Positions 51,285 to 60,271 of a stretch of DNA of 64,000 nt are shown here, piece by piece; position 1 is the first letter of the stretch, and each line of letters starts with the position of its first letter. Both the position numbers and the translations under genes were made by a program. The notes beneath the pieces were generated by a model. It was not told the origin of the DNA. It made no database searches and saw only the letters and a list, made by a program, of their open reading frames with translations. Source of the DNA: Planctomycetota bacterium (lineage in GTDB: Bacteria > Planctomycetota > UBA1135 > GCA-002686595); assembly GCA_016714045.1 (NCBI GenBank), contig JADJNY010000002.1, positions 558,001 to 622,000 of the forward strand. Reading direction: 5' to 3'.

Positions 51285-52280
51285 GTGACCTCCCCCCAAC
51301 CGCCCCAAGCCCCCCTCGCCGAGCGCCTCCTCGCCGGCGACAAAGGCGCCCTCGCGCGCCTGATCACCTGGGCCGAGAACGCCGACGCGCGCTTCGCCGA
51401 CGTCATGCGCGCGCTCCACCCGCGCGTCGGTCGCGCCTGGCGCGTCGGCGTCACCGGGCCGCCGGGGGCCGGCAAGAGCACGCTCGTCAACGAGTTCGCG
51501 CGCTACGAGCGCGCGACGAAACGCTCGCTCGGCATCCTCGCGGTCGATCCCTCGTCGCCGTTCACCGGCGGCGCGCTGCTCGGCGATCGCATCCGCATGG
51601 AGGAGCGCACGACCGACCCGGGCATCTACATCCGCTCGATGGCCAGCCGCGGGTCGCACGGCGGCCTCGCGCGCGCCGCGGTCGACGCATGCGACGCGAT
51701 GGACGCCTTCGGCATCGAGGAGATCCTGCTCGAGACCGTCGGCGTCGGTCAGGCCGAGTACGACATCGTCGCCGCGACGGACACCGTGCTCGTCGTCCTC
51801 TGCCCCGGCGCCGGCGACGGCATCCAGGCGATGAAGGCGGGGATCCTCGAGGTCGCCGACGTCCTCGTCGTGAACAAGGCCGACCTCGCGGGCGCCGACC
51901 GCCTGGTCCTCGACCTCGAGGAGGCCGTCCACATCCGCGAGCACACGAAGAAGCGCCCCGACGGCGCCTGGAGCGTCCCCGTCGTCGCCGTCAGCGCGGG
52001 GAAGGGGGAGCACCTCGACCTCCTCGCCGGCCACGTCGCGCGCCATCGCGCCTGGCTCGAGGAAGGGCGCCTCGCGGCCGTCCGGCGCTCGAAACGCCTC
52101 GCCCACGTGCGCCAGGTCGTCGAGGAGCGCCTCGACGAGGCCCTCTGGACCCGGGGCGGCCTCGCCGAACGGGCGGGGGCCCTCCTCGACGGGGGGCGCG
52201 CACCGTACGATGTCGTCGAGACCCTGGTCGCCGCGATCCTCGCGGGCGACGTCTCGTCCCGAGGAGCCCCGAAGCCATGA
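51285..52280 (+). CDS. meaB: MeaB-type G-protein chaperone of a B12-dependent acyl-CoA mutase
   Basis: A 331-residue G3E-family GTPase from GTG 51285; a GTG at 51246 is an alternative start. The P-loop is GPPGAGKS at residues 58-65; other motifs include [20 protein letters not shown], the [13 protein letters not shown] loop and NKADLAG for guanine recognition. MeaB/ArgK proteins load and protect adenosylcobalamin in methylmalonyl-CoA or isobutyryl-CoA mutases. Its stop overlaps the ATG of the mutase large-subunit gene (ATGA), so the two are translationally coupled. It heads an operon with the mutase subunits and two membrane proteins. Confidence 0.94.
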   Translation: MTSPQPPQAPLAERLLAGDKGALARLITWAENADARFADVMRALHPRVGRAWRVGVTGPPGAGKSTLVNEFARYERATKRSLGILAVDPSSPFTGGALLGDRIRMEERTTDPGIYIRSMASRGSHGGLARAAVDACDAMDAFGIEEILLETVGVGQAEYDIVAATDTVLVVLCPGAGDGIQAMKAGILEVADVLVVNKADLAGADRLVLDLEEAVHIREHTKKRPDGAWSVPVVAVSAGKGEHLDLLAGHVARHRAWLEEGRLAAVRRSKRLAHVRQVVEERLDEALWTRGGLAERAGALLDGGRAPYDVVETLVAAILAGDVSSRGAPKP

Positions 52281-53950
52281 GCGCGACCCGAGTCACGACG
52301 CCCGTCCAGTCCGTCGACGCCCAGGCGGAGTGGGAGCTCGCCTACCGCTCCTCGAAGCTGCGCGACTGCGAGTTCACCACGCTCTCCGGCACGCCGTTGA
52401 AGCCCCTCTACGGGCCGGATGACGCGCCGATCGACCCCGCGCGCGACCTAGGGCTACCCGGCGCCTTCCCGTACACGCGCGGCGTCCACCCGACGATGTA
52501 CCGCGGGCGCCTGTGGACGATGCGCCAGTTCGCGGGCTTCGGCAGCGCGAAGCAGACGAACGAGCGCTTCAAGTTCCTCCTCGAGCACGGTCAAACGGGC
52601 CTCTCGACCGCCTTCGACTTCCCCACGTTGATGGGGTACGACTCCGACCACGAGTACGCGCGCGGCGAAGTGGGGCAGGTCGGCGTCGCGATCAGCTCGC
52701 TCGAGGACATGCAGACGCTCTTCGACGGCATCCCGCTCGGCGAGGTGTCGACGTCGATGACGATCAACGGCCCCGCGCCGATCCTGCTCGCGTTCTACAT
52801 CGCGTGCGGCGAGCGCCAGGGCGTGTCGCCGAAGGACCTGCGCGGCACGGTCCAGAACGACATCCTGAAGGAGTACCAGGCTCAGCACGCGTGGCTCGTC
52901 CCGGTCGAGCCCGCGCTGCGCATGATCACGGACGTGATGGGCCACTGCGCGAAGCACGTGCCGCAGTGGAACACGATCTCGATCAGCGGCTACCACATCC
53001 GCGAGGCGGGTTCGACGGCGGCGCAGGAGCTCGCGTTCACGCTCGCGAACGGGATGGAGTACGTCCGGCGCGGCCAGGCGGCGGGGCTCGACGTCGATCA
53101 GTTCGGACCGCGGCTCTCGTTCTTCTTCGACAGCCACCTCGACTTCTTCGAAGAGGTGGCGAAGTTCCGCGCCGCGCGCCGGATCTGGGCGCGCAAGATG
53201 CGCGACGTGTTCGGCGCGAAGGACCCGCGCTCGTGGATGCTGCGCTTCCACACGCAGACCGCGGGTGTGTCGCTCACCGCGCAGCAGCCCGAGAACAACA
53301 TCGTGCGCACGGCGTTCGAAGCGCTGGCGGCGGTGCTCGGCGGGACGCAGTCGCTGCACACGAACTCGATGGACGAGACGCTCGCGCTGCCGACCGAGAA
53401 GGCCGTCAAGATCGCGCTGCGCACGCAGCAAGTGATCGCGGAGGAGATCGAGGTCGCGCACGTCGCGGATCCGCTCGCGGGCTCGTACTTCGTCGAGGCG
53501 CAGACGAATCGGCTCGAGCAGGAGGCCGAGACGTACTTCAAGGAGATCGAGAAGCGCGGCGGCGTCGTCGCGGCGACGGAGGCGGGCTGGATCCAGCGCG
53601 AGATCCACCGCTCGGCCGTGCAGTACCAGCGCGCGCTCGAGCAGGGCACGAAGCGCGTCGTCGGCGTCAACTGCTACCAGGAAGACGAGGGCAAGGGCCC
53701 GCAGATCGAGATCCTGCGCATCGATCCGAACGTCGAGCGCGAGCAGCACGCGCGGCTCACCGCGTTGAAGAAGCGCCGCGACGCCGCGAAGGCGAAGAAG
53801 GCGCTCGACGACGTGCGTGATGCGTGCAGCGGCAAGGACAACTTGCTCGAGCGCTTCATCGCGGCCGCGCACGCGGACTGCACGCTGGGCGAGATCGCGG
53901 ACGTCTTGCGCGAGCGGTTCGGGAAGTACAAGGAGCCGAGGATCCTGTGA
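52277..53950 (+). CDS. icmA: B12-dependent acyl-CoA mutase large subunit, isobutyryl-CoA mutase (IcmA)-like
   Basis: A 557-residue TIM-barrel mutase subunit with no B12-binding domain. Landmarks: [80 protein letters not shown]. Methylmalonyl-CoA mutase has Tyr (RQYAGF) and Arg (about 118 residues later) for its carboxylate; here these are Phe85 and Gln203, the pair and spacing known for isobutyryl-CoA mutase (Phe80/Gln198 in Streptomyces). Length also fits the separate IcmA subunit (566 aa). The reaction would be isobutyryl-CoA to n-butyryl-CoA with adenosylcobalamin. Start overlaps meaB and the stop overlaps the next small gene. Confidence 0.88.
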   Translation: MSATRVTTPVQSVDAQAEWELAYRSSKLRDCEFTTLSGTPLKPLYGPDDAPIDPARDLGLPGAFPYTRGVHPTMYRGRLWTMRQFAGFGSAKQTNERFKFLLEHGQTGLSTAFDFPTLMGYDSDHEYARGEVGQVGVAISSLEDMQTLFDGIPLGEVSTSMTINGPAPILLAFYIACGERQGVSPKDLRGTVQNDILKEYQAQHAWLVPVEPALRMITDVMGHCAKHVPQWNTISISGYHIREAGSTAAQELAFTLANGMEYVRRGQAAGLDVDQFGPRLSFFFDSHLDFFEEVAKFRAARRIWARKMRDVFGAKDPRSWMLRFHTQTAGVSLTAQQPENNIVRTAFEALAAVLGGTQSLHTNSMDETLALPTEKAVKIALRTQQVIAEEIEVAHVADPLAGSYFVEAQTNRLEQEAETYFKEIEKRGGVVAATEAGWIQREIHRSAVQYQRALEQGTKRVVGVNCYQEDEGKGPQIEILRIDPNVEREQHARLTALKKRRDAAKAKKALDDVRDACSGKDNLLERFIAAAHADCTLGEIADVLRERFGKYKEPRIL

Positions 53951-54297
53951 GCACGTCGCGCCTCGTCCTCGTCCGCTTCGGCGCCCTGTTCGCCTACCTC
54001 GGCGCGCACTGGGCCGGCGGACGCGCGATCGCGACGTGGACGAGCGCGTTCTCGAGCTCCGGGACGGAGAAGGCCGGGCTGCTCGACCTCGTCGGCTCGA
54101 CCGCGGCCGCGGTGATGTCGTTCGCCGTGTTCGGCTGGTGCCTGCTCGCGGTCTGGCGCGGGTATCGCACGCGGCGCGAGAGCCAGTTCGCGCGCGATCG
54201 CCGCTCGATGGCCGACACGTTGCACACGCACGCGTACGAAACGCACTCCGACCACGCCCTCGCTCCGACGACCGCGGAAAGGAGCTCCGCTCGATGA
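53947..54297 (+). CDS. Small membrane protein inside the acyl-CoA mutase operon (116 aa)
   Basis: The GTG at 53947 overlaps the mutase stop (GTGA) and the stop at 54297 overlaps the next ATG, so it is tightly coupled to its neighbours. Two hydrophobic helices are predicted, about residues 6-24 and 48-72 ([20 protein letters not shown]). The C-terminal tail is hydrophilic and His/Arg-rich ([15 protein letters not shown]), possibly metal-binding. I do not recognise a family. Together with the following gene it separates two mutase subunits that are normally neighbours. Confidence 0.75.
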   Translation: MSTSRLVLVRFGALFAYLGAHWAGGRAIATWTSAFSSSGTEKAGLLDLVGSTAAAVMSFAVFGWCLLAVWRGYRTRRESQFARDRRSMADTLHTHAYETHSDHALAPTTAERSSAR

Positions 54298-54602
54298 AGC
54301 TCGCGTGGTCGATCGTCCTCTCCATCCTCGCCGTTCTCTCCGTGCTCCTCGGCTGGATGGGCGTGAAGTCGATCGCGCACGGCTTCGACGACGCCGCCGG
54401 CCTCTCGGACGGCACGAAGGGCGTCTACCTCCTGCTCGGCTTCTTCCAGCTCTTCGGCGCGGCGCTCGCGCTCTTTGGCCTCGTGCGCTTCGCGCGCACC
54501 TGGCGCATCCTCCCCGGCGCGTCGAGCGCGACGGAGCCCTCCACTTCGATCCGCGAACGCGCGCTCGCGAACCAGCGCGCGGCGCAGAGCTCTCAGCGCT
54601 AG
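54294..54602 (+). CDS. Second small membrane protein inside the mutase operon (102 aa)
   Basis: ATG 54294 overlaps the previous stop (ATGA) and has a good ribosome binding site (AAAGGAG). Two predicted spans lie at about residues 4-24 ([20 protein letters not shown]) and 43-66 ([20 protein letters not shown]), followed by a basic cytoplasmic-type tail. I do not recognise a family. It ends 16 bp before the B12-binding subunit gene. A role tied to the mutase is suggested only by the tight gene order. Confidence 0.75.
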   Translation: MKLAWSIVLSILAVLSVLLGWMGVKSIAHGFDDAAGLSDGTKGVYLLLGFFQLFGAALALFGLVRFARTWRILPGASSATEPSTSIRERALANQRAAQSSQR

Positions 54603-54618
54603 ACCCCGGACCCCCCGC

Positions 54619-55044
54619 ATGAACGACCAGAAGATCCGCGTGCTCGTCGCGAAGCCCGGCCTCGACGGCCACGATCGCGGCGCGAAGACCGTCGCGAGCG
54701 TGCTCCGCGACCACGGCATGGAGGTGATCTACACGGGCCTCCACCAGACGCCCGAGATGATCGCCGAGGCCGCGCAGCAGGAGGACGTCGACGTCGTCGG
54801 CCTCTCGATCCTGTCCGGCGCGCACATGTCGCTCTTCCCCCGCGTGCGCGACGAGCTCGTGAAGCGCGGTCTCGGAGACGTGCTCCTGATCGGCGGCGGC
54901 ATCATCCCCGGCGACGATGTCACGAAGCTCGAGAGCCAGGGCTTCGCCAAGCTCTTCGGCCCGGGCACGAACACCGAGGAGATCGCGAAGTACGTGATCG
55001 CCGAGATGGCGCGTCGTCGCGCCGCGACCGGAGGACGGCGATGA
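54619..55044 (+). CDS. icmB: B12-binding subunit of the acyl-CoA mutase (IcmB-like)
   Basis: A 141-residue cobalamin-binding protein. The base-off/His-on motif is DGHDRG: Asp16, His18, Gly21 (DxHxxG), followed by [20 protein letters not shown] and [20 protein letters not shown], the standard B12 Rossmann-type fold where GGG contacts the nucleotide tail. Length matches the separate small subunits of isobutyryl-CoA and 2-hydroxyisobutyryl-CoA mutases (about 136 aa). It should form the holoenzyme with the 52277 subunit. Its stop overlaps the ATG of the HTH gene. Confidence 0.93.
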   Translation: MNDQKIRVLVAKPGLDGHDRGAKTVASVLRDHGMEVIYTGLHQTPEMIAEAAQQEDVDVVGLSILSGAHMSLFPRVRDELVKRGLGDVLLIGGGIIPGDDVTKLESQGFAKLFGPGTNTEEIAKYVIAEMARRRAATGGRR

Positions 55045-55385
55045 GCGAGCCGCGCGACATCCTGACGATCGACGAGGCCGCCGAGCTGCTCGGCGTCAGC
55101 GTCAAGACGTTCAACAAGGTCCTGCACACCGAGAACATCCCCGCGCGCAAGATCGGCCGCGAGTGGAAGTTCTCGCGCCAGGCGCTGATCGACTGGGTCG
55201 GCAGCGGGCGCTCGCAGGACTTCTACGACGGTGTGAACGGTCCGGCGGACGAAGCGGGCGAGCCGCGACGCGAGCTTCTCCCGCACCCCGGCCCGAACTC
55301 GACCCACGCGCGCGACGACTCGAACGGCACGACGGCGAAGCCGCGCGAGCGCCGCACCGCGGGCTGGTCGATCGACCTCGACTGA
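55041..55385 (+). CDS. Excisionase-type helix-turn-helix DNA-binding protein
   Basis: A 114-residue protein. Residues 1-55 are the excisionase/MerR-like winged helix-turn-helix of the HTH_17 class: [20 protein letters not shown], then [20 protein letters not shown]. The tail is hydrophilic and low complexity. Its ATG overlaps the stop of the B12-binding gene, so it belongs to the mutase operon and may regulate it. Such short proteins also occur as subunits of larger regulators, so a direct regulatory role is inference. Confidence 0.85.
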   Translation: MSEPRDILTIDEAAELLGVSVKTFNKVLHTENIPARKIGREWKFSRQALIDWVGSGRSQDFYDGVNGPADEAGEPRRELLPHPGPNSTHARDDSNGTTAKPRERRTAGWSIDLD

Positions 55386-55639
55386 GCGAGCGCGTGGCGC
55401 GCGCGATGCGCGTCACGCTCACGACGTTCCCGACGCTTCTCACGCTCCACGCTTAGCAAGCCCATCACGCTCATCACGCTCACGAACACGCGACTCGAGC
55501 CCTCGACGCCACTCACCCCACACGCCGCGCTCCCCACGACCGACTCGACCGCTCGCTCCTCTCCACACACCCCGCACGTTCCGCTCCGCGCTCCGAGGGC
55601 ACTCCGTCCCGCGCGCCGAGCCCGACGAACCCCCTCGAC
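55386..55639 (+). other. C-rich leader before the acyl-CoA dehydrogenase gene
   Basis: 254 bp without a gene, strongly C-rich and G-poor on the plus strand, with repeated ATCACGCTC / TCACGCTCAC motifs (55420-55485). It may be an unstructured leader or a Rho-utilisation region; the dehydrogenase promoter could be here. Confidence 0.45.
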
Positions 55640-56833
55640 ATGCAGACCGAAGCCCCGACGCCCTACACGCTGCCCGCGATCCGCCACGCCTTCGACCTGA
55701 CGGAGGACCAGCGGATGATCCGCGACTCCGTGCGCCAATTCGCGCTCGACGAGGTCGCGCCGATCGCCGAGGAGATCGACGAGAACCACCGCTTCCCCGT
55801 CGAGACGTGGAAGAAGATCGTCGACATGGGCCTTCCGGGGATCCCGTTCCCCGAGGAGCTCGGCGGCTCGAACGGCGGGCATCTCTCGTACTGCCTCGCG
55901 GTCGAGGAGCTCTCGCGCGTGTGCGGCTCTACGGGCCTGACGCTCGCGGCGCACGTCTCGCTCGGCACGTTCCCGATCTTCAAGTGGGGGAGCGATCGCC
56001 TGCGGAACACGTATGTGCCGAAGCTGATCGCGGGCGAGTTCATGGGCGCGTACGGCCTGACCGAGCCGAACGCGGGCTCCGACTCCGGCGGCACGGAGAC
56101 GACCGCGCGCCGCGAAGGCGACTTCTACGTGCTCAACGGCGCGAAGTGCTTCTGCACGAACGCGAACTACGCCGGCACGTTCATCGTGACCGCGGTCACG
56201 GACCCCAAGCTCGGCGCGAAGGGCATCAGCGCGTTCGTGATCACGCGCGACACGAAGGGCTTCAGCGTCGAACCGGGCGAGAAGAAGCTCGGCATGCGCG
56301 GCAGCGACTGGGCGAGCCTGATCTTCCAGGACGCGCGCATTCCGAAGGACCAGCTGCTCGGGCCCGAGGGCGAGGGCTTCAAGACCTTCATGAAGACGCT
56401 CGACGGCGGGCGCATCTCGATCGGTGCGCTCTCGCTCGGCATCGCGCAGGGCGCGTACGACGTCGCGCTGAAGTACGCGCAGGAGCGCGAGGCGTTCGGC
56501 AAGCGGCTCAGCGACCAGCAAGCCGTGCAATTCAAGCTCGCGAGCATGGCGGTCGACATCGAAGCCTCCCGCCACCTCGTCTACCACGCCGCGCGCCTGA
56601 AGGACGCGAACCAGCCGTACGTGAAGGAAGCGGCGATGGCGAAGCTGATGGCGTCGGAGTGCGCGATGCGCGTGACCTACGACGCGATCCAGATCCACGG
56701 CGGCTACGGCTACTCGCGCGAATACCCCGTCGAGCGCATGTGGCGCGACGCGAAGCTGTGCGTGATCGGCGAAGGAACGAGCGAAATCCAACGCCTGATC
56801 ATCTCGCGCCAAATCCTGAAGTCGCGCGGCTGA
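55640..56833 (+). CDS. Acyl-CoA dehydrogenase (short/branched-chain type)
   Basis: A 397-residue FAD enzyme. Blocks: FDLTEDQRMIRDSVRQFALD, GAYGLTEPNAGSDSGGTETT, KYAQEREAFGKRLSDQQAVQ, DAIQIHGGYGYSREYPVERM and the catalytic Glu in CVIGEGTSEIQRLIISRQIL. It shows 30-50% style similarity to the 39527 enzyme by eye but is a different subgroup. Its location directly after the mutase operon suggests oxidation of butyryl-CoA or isobutyryl-CoA. It appears to be a separate transcript because of the 254-bp leader. Confidence 0.94.
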   Translation: MQTEAPTPYTLPAIRHAFDLTEDQRMIRDSVRQFALDEVAPIAEEIDENHRFPVETWKKIVDMGLPGIPFPEELGGSNGGHLSYCLAVEELSRVCGSTGLTLAAHVSLGTFPIFKWGSDRLRNTYVPKLIAGEFMGAYGLTEPNAGSDSGGTETTARREGDFYVLNGAKCFCTNANYAGTFIVTAVTDPKLGAKGISAFVITRDTKGFSVEPGEKKLGMRGSDWASLIFQDARIPKDQLLGPEGEGFKTFMKTLDGGRISIGALSLGIAQGAYDVALKYAQEREAFGKRLSDQQAVQFKLASMAVDIEASRHLVYHAARLKDANQPYVKEAAMAKLMASECAMRVTYDAIQIHGGYGYSREYPVERMWRDAKLCVIGEGTSEIQRLIISRQILKSRG

Positions 56834-56904
56834 GCCCACGCTCTCCACCGCGCCCGCCCCCGAGCGGCTCCATTCGAGAGGGTGCGCACCGCGCGCCACT
56901 CCCT

Positions 56905-57035
56905 CCCCGCCTCTCGCTCGATGCTGAGAGCAACTTGAACTCCGTGCAGGCTCGGGCCGGTCCTCCGGCCCGAGCCTGCACGGAGTCCGGAATGCGGAGC
57001 ATCCGAATGTGTTCCGTTGCTTCCCTTCGCCCTTG
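56905..57035. repeat. Dispersed hairpin element, copy 2, with perfect 22-bp stem
   Basis: Centre: ACTCCGTGCAGGCTCGGGCC... (56939-56960), loop TCCT (56961-56964), and the exact complement 56965-56986, a perfect 22-bp stem. Outer arms GATGCT (56920-56925) and AGCATC (56998-57003) extend the symmetry. The flanks match the element at 30700-30830. It lies between the 56833 stop and the 57211 start; the whole 56834-57210 gap holds no gene. Confidence 0.85.
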
Positions 57036-57210
57036 ATCGCCCCATCCGGCAATTGCGCTCCCGGCCGACACCACCTCCTTCGCTCCGACAGAAAAACCTC
57101 CAGTTCGCCGCGCCCGCCCGCGCGCGCCGAGGACTCCAACACCGACCGTCGTCGAGTCGACGACAACACGACGAGTCCTCTCTCCCACCGGCCTGTCCTC
57201 GACGCGCGCC

Positions 57211-58686
57211 ATGTCCCGAGTCCTCCAACGCGGTTGCCCCCTTCGCAGCCTCGCGATCCTCGTCGCGCTCGCGGTTCCAATCTCGGCGCGCTCCCAAGCC
57301 CCCGACCCCATCCTCGGCACCTGGCTCGGCACCGCCGGCTGCCCCGACAACCGCACGGTCTTCGGCCTCGACGTGCGCGCGAGCTCCGACGGCACGCTCA
57401 CCGCTCGCCTCACGCTGGAAGCGATGAACACCTTCGGCGAGCCGCTCTCGTCCTTCACCGCGAAGGGCGCCGGCCGCTACGCCCTCCCCGACCTCGGCCT
57501 CGAACTCACCCTCGACGGCAGCACTCTCCGCGGCACGCTCGCCAACGGCGCGCCGATCGAGCTGTCGCGCAGCCACACTCTCCCAACCGACGCTCCGCTC
57601 CCGACCGACCTTCCCATCGGCCCCGACCTCGCCTGGGAGCTCCAACTCGGCTCCGCCGCATGGTCGACGCCCGCCGCGCGCGAGACCGTGATCTACCTCG
57701 GCACCACCGGCGGCGTGCTCCACGCCGTGAACGCGACCGACGGCTCGCTCGCCTGGACCGCGCCGATCGGCCGCCCGATGTTCGGCGCGCCGCTCGCGAC
57801 GGACACCGGCGTCTTCGTCGTCGCCGACGACGGCTACCTCCACGCGCGCGCGCCCGACGACGGTCGCGAACTGTGGCGCCACGACCTCGGCGACGCGCGC
57901 GTCCCGCGCGTGCTCCCGCATCCTTCCGTCTACGACTACGACCACGACGCACCGACCCCAGTGCTCGCGAACGGCGTGCTCTACGTCGGCTCGGCCGACG
58001 GCGCGCTCCACGCGGTCGACGCCGCGACGGGCGCGCAGGTCTGGCGCGCGCCCGCGAAGGGCAAGGTGCGCGCGAGCGCCGCCGTGTGCGGCGATCGAAT
58101 CGTGTTCGGCACCCTCGACGGCGAGCTCGCGTGCGTCGAGCGCGCGAGCGGCCGCGACGTCTGGCGCAAGGACGCCGCGGGCGGAGTGACGAGCGCGCCG
58201 ACGCTCCTCGGCGGCCGCCTCGTCGTCGGAACGCGCGGCAGCGTCCTCGCGGGTCTCGACCCCGCGACGGGAGAGACGAGCTGGCGCATCGGCTTCTGGG
58301 GCTCGTGGGTCGAGTCGAGCCCGGTCGAGCTCGGCGACGGCCTCGCCGTCGTCGGCTCGAGTGACCTGCGCCGCGTGCTCGCGTTCGATCCGCGCGACGG
58401 CCGCGCCGTGTGGCGCGCGGACGTGTTCGGCTGGTCGTGGGGGCGGCCCATCGTGCGCGGAGACGTCGTGCTCGTCGCGACGACGGGCGTCGCGCCGTAC
58501 TCGATCCGGCACGTCGCCGCGCTCACGGGCCTCGACCGGCGCACGGGGAAGCTCCTCTGGCGTCGTCCGTTCGCGCGCCCCGAGGGCGCGTTCTGCTGGG
58601 GCTACGCGGGCGGCGGGGCGCTCGTCGCCGACCGATACGTCGTCGCCGATCTCTCCGGCGTGCTGCGCGCGCTCGCGCTCGACTGA
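57211..58686 (+). CDS. Secreted PQQ-type beta-propeller protein
   Basis: A 491-residue protein with a signal peptide (SLAILVALAVPISARSQA). From about residue 160 come PQQ-like propeller repeats, each with a G-x-L-x-A-x-x-x-x-x-G-x-x-x-W pattern: GVLHAVNATDGSLAWTAPIG, GYLHARAPDDGRELWRHDLG, GALHAVDAATGAQVWRAPAK and GSVLAGLDPATGETSWRIGF. Such repeats form 8-bladed propellers; no quinoprotein dehydrogenase active-site motif is visible, so it is probably a non-catalytic envelope protein. The N-terminal 130 residues are beta-rich and unassigned. Confidence 0.88.
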   Translation: MSRVLQRGCPLRSLAILVALAVPISARSQAPDPILGTWLGTAGCPDNRTVFGLDVRASSDGTLTARLTLEAMNTFGEPLSSFTAKGAGRYALPDLGLELTLDGSTLRGTLANGAPIELSRSHTLPTDAPLPTDLPIGPDLAWELQLGSAAWSTPAARETVIYLGTTGGVLHAVNATDGSLAWTAPIGRPMFGAPLATDTGVFVVADDGYLHARAPDDGRELWRHDLGDARVPRVLPHPSVYDYDHDAPTPVLANGVLYVGSADGALHAVDAATGAQVWRAPAKGKVRASAAVCGDRIVFGTLDGELACVERASGRDVWRKDAAGGVTSAPTLLGGRLVVGTRGSVLAGLDPATGETSWRIGFWGSWVESSPVELGDGLAVVGSSDLRRVLAFDPRDGRAVWRADVFGWSWGRPIVRGDVVLVATTGVAPYSIRHVAALTGLDRRTGKLLWRRPFARPEGAFCWGYAGGGALVADRYVVADLSGVLRALALD

Positions 58687-58747
58687 GGTTCACGCCGCGC
58701 GCTCGCCGCAGTCGTCGCGCGCGGAGTTCCCCGCGCCGATCGCACGA

Positions 58748-60142
58748 TCAGTTCACGGGCGCGAAGCGCGCGAGCACGGGCTGGCTCGTGTTCACGACGC
58801 GGCCCGACGCGAGGTTCCGAATCTGCACGAGGACGCGGCCTGGAGCGGACAGCTCGAGCACGGCGTCCTCGGACGGGAGCTCGCAGCTCGCGACCCCGTC
58901 CGCGTCCGTACGCGCGACCACGCGGCCGCCGACGGAGAGCTCCACGCCGGAGAGGGCGGGCAGGTGTTCGAGCGCGGAGTCGAGCTCGCTCCCGCGCGCT
59001 CGATCGAGGAGCGGCTCGGCATCGCGCGCGACGACGAGCGCGCCACGGCCCGGGGAGAGCTCGGCGAGCAGCACGAGCTCGCCCTCGACCTCGCGCAGGT
59101 CCGCGCGCGTCCCGAGGCGCGGCGCGCAGCCGTCCGCGAGGAGCGCCCAGCGCCAGCGCGGGCCCGGATCCGAACCGATCACCGCGTCGCCGTTCGGGAC
59201 GGAGGTGAGGAACGGAGCGGCGTGGCGATCCGCGAGCACGAGCAGCGTCGCGTTCGCGACGGCGAGGCCCGATGCCTCGCGCACGACGACGCGCACCGGG
59301 AGCGCGTCTGCCCCGAGCTCGAACACGACGGGATCGCACGGCACGTCGAGCTCGCGAAACTCCGGCTCGGCTGCGCGATCTTCGCGCAGGAAGGCGAGCG
59401 CGTATCGGCCGCGCGGCAGGTCCGCGAAGCGCCGCGTCCCGTCACGCTCGAGCGACGGCTTCATCCACGAGCCCGCGCCGATCGTCGTCCAACGATCGAT
59501 CGCGCCGTGATCCGTCGACCACAGGTGCAGCGTGCCGCGCGTCTCGTTGTCGAAGCCCGGACCGTCGAGGCGCGCGATGAGCTCGTGGAGCTCGCCCGCG
59601 TCCGCGAACACGACGTCGTGCAGGTCGGTGACGCCGGGCGGGAGCTCGAGGTCGTAGCGCAGCCCTTCGCGGCCCGTCGGCGTGAAGCAGGCGAGCCATT
59701 TCCCCGGCGCGAGTCCCGCGATCTCCACGACGCCCTCGTCGCTGCCGAGCCCGCCCTTCCACCGCTCGATCGGGCCCGGCGCGCCCGCCGCGTCGCGCGG
59801 GACGAGGAGCCAGGGCACGCGGGGGAGCGGCCGAGCCGACGCGTCGACGAGCCGCGCGCGCAGCGTCGCTTGGGTCGGCGCGGCGGCGGGGCGCTCGGCG
59901 CTCGGCGCGTCGGCGGCGGGCTCCGAATCGGCCGCGACGATGCGCTCGATGTCCGCGACCGGGATGGGGGGACGCCCTTCCATCTCCGCACCTTCGACCG
60001 GGTCGGGCGCGCTCGCGGTCGCGTCCGACCCGCCGGGCGCCGCCTGTCGGCCGAGGAACGAGAACACGATCCAGCCGCACGCGAGCCCCAGCGTGAGGGA
60101 GAGGACGAGGCGCTGCAGGAGCCGCTTGTCGGACGGACGCAT
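58748..60142 (-). CDS. Membrane-anchored protein with carboxypeptidase-regulatory-like domains
   Basis: A 464-residue protein starting at 60142 (MRPSDKRLLQRLVLSLTLGL), with one N-terminal membrane helix (LVLSLTLGLACGWIVFSFLG) and a Pro/Ala linker. The rest is beta-sandwich units with the look of carboxypeptidase-regulatory/transthyretin-like folds (LRARLVDASARPLPRVPWLL, LHDVVFADAGELHELIARLD, GVELSVGGRVVARTDADGVA). Similar units make up the outer part of the sigma-fusion protein at 21914. Function unknown. It converges with the PQQ gene and diverges from the TPR-like gene at 60272. Earlier start codons in this frame lie in Arg-rich antisense sequence. Confidence 0.78.
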   Translation of the reverse strand: MRPSDKRLLQRLVLSLTLGLACGWIVFSFLGRQAAPGGSDATASAPDPVEGAEMEGRPPIPVADIERIVAADSEPAADAPSAERPAAAPTQATLRARLVDASARPLPRVPWLLVPRDAAGAPGPIERWKGGLGSDEGVVEIAGLAPGKWLACFTPTGREGLRYDLELPPGVTDLHDVVFADAGELHELIARLDGPGFDNETRGTLHLWSTDHGAIDRWTTIGAGSWMKPSLERDGTRRFADLPRGRYALAFLREDRAAEPEFRELDVPCDPVVFELGADALPVRVVVREASGLAVANATLLVLADRHAAPFLTSVPNGDAVIGSDPGPRWRWALLADGCAPRLGTRADLREVEGELVLLAELSPGRGALVVARDAEPLLDRARGSELDSALEHLPALSGVELSVGGRVVARTDADGVASCELPSEDAVLELSAPGRVLVQIRNLASGRVVNTSQPVLARFAPVN

Positions 60143-60271
60143 GGCGGGATCGTACGAAGCGAGCGCTCCGGGAGCGACGACCCGCCGAGGGGCACACGAT
60201 GTGCGCCCAATCGAGTGGGACGAGCCCTTGCCCCGCCTCGCCGCGCCCGGCACGCTGCGCGTTCCTCCCTG

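Noticed and set aside
52277..53950. Plain methylmalonyl-CoA mutase call
   Set aside because: The two substrate-carboxylate residues are Phe and Gln, as in isobutyryl-CoA mutase.
58361..60271. Upstream part of the frame leading into the TPR-like lipoprotein
   Set aside because: Antisense to the 58748-60142 gene and overlapping the PQQ gene; composition is not protein-like.
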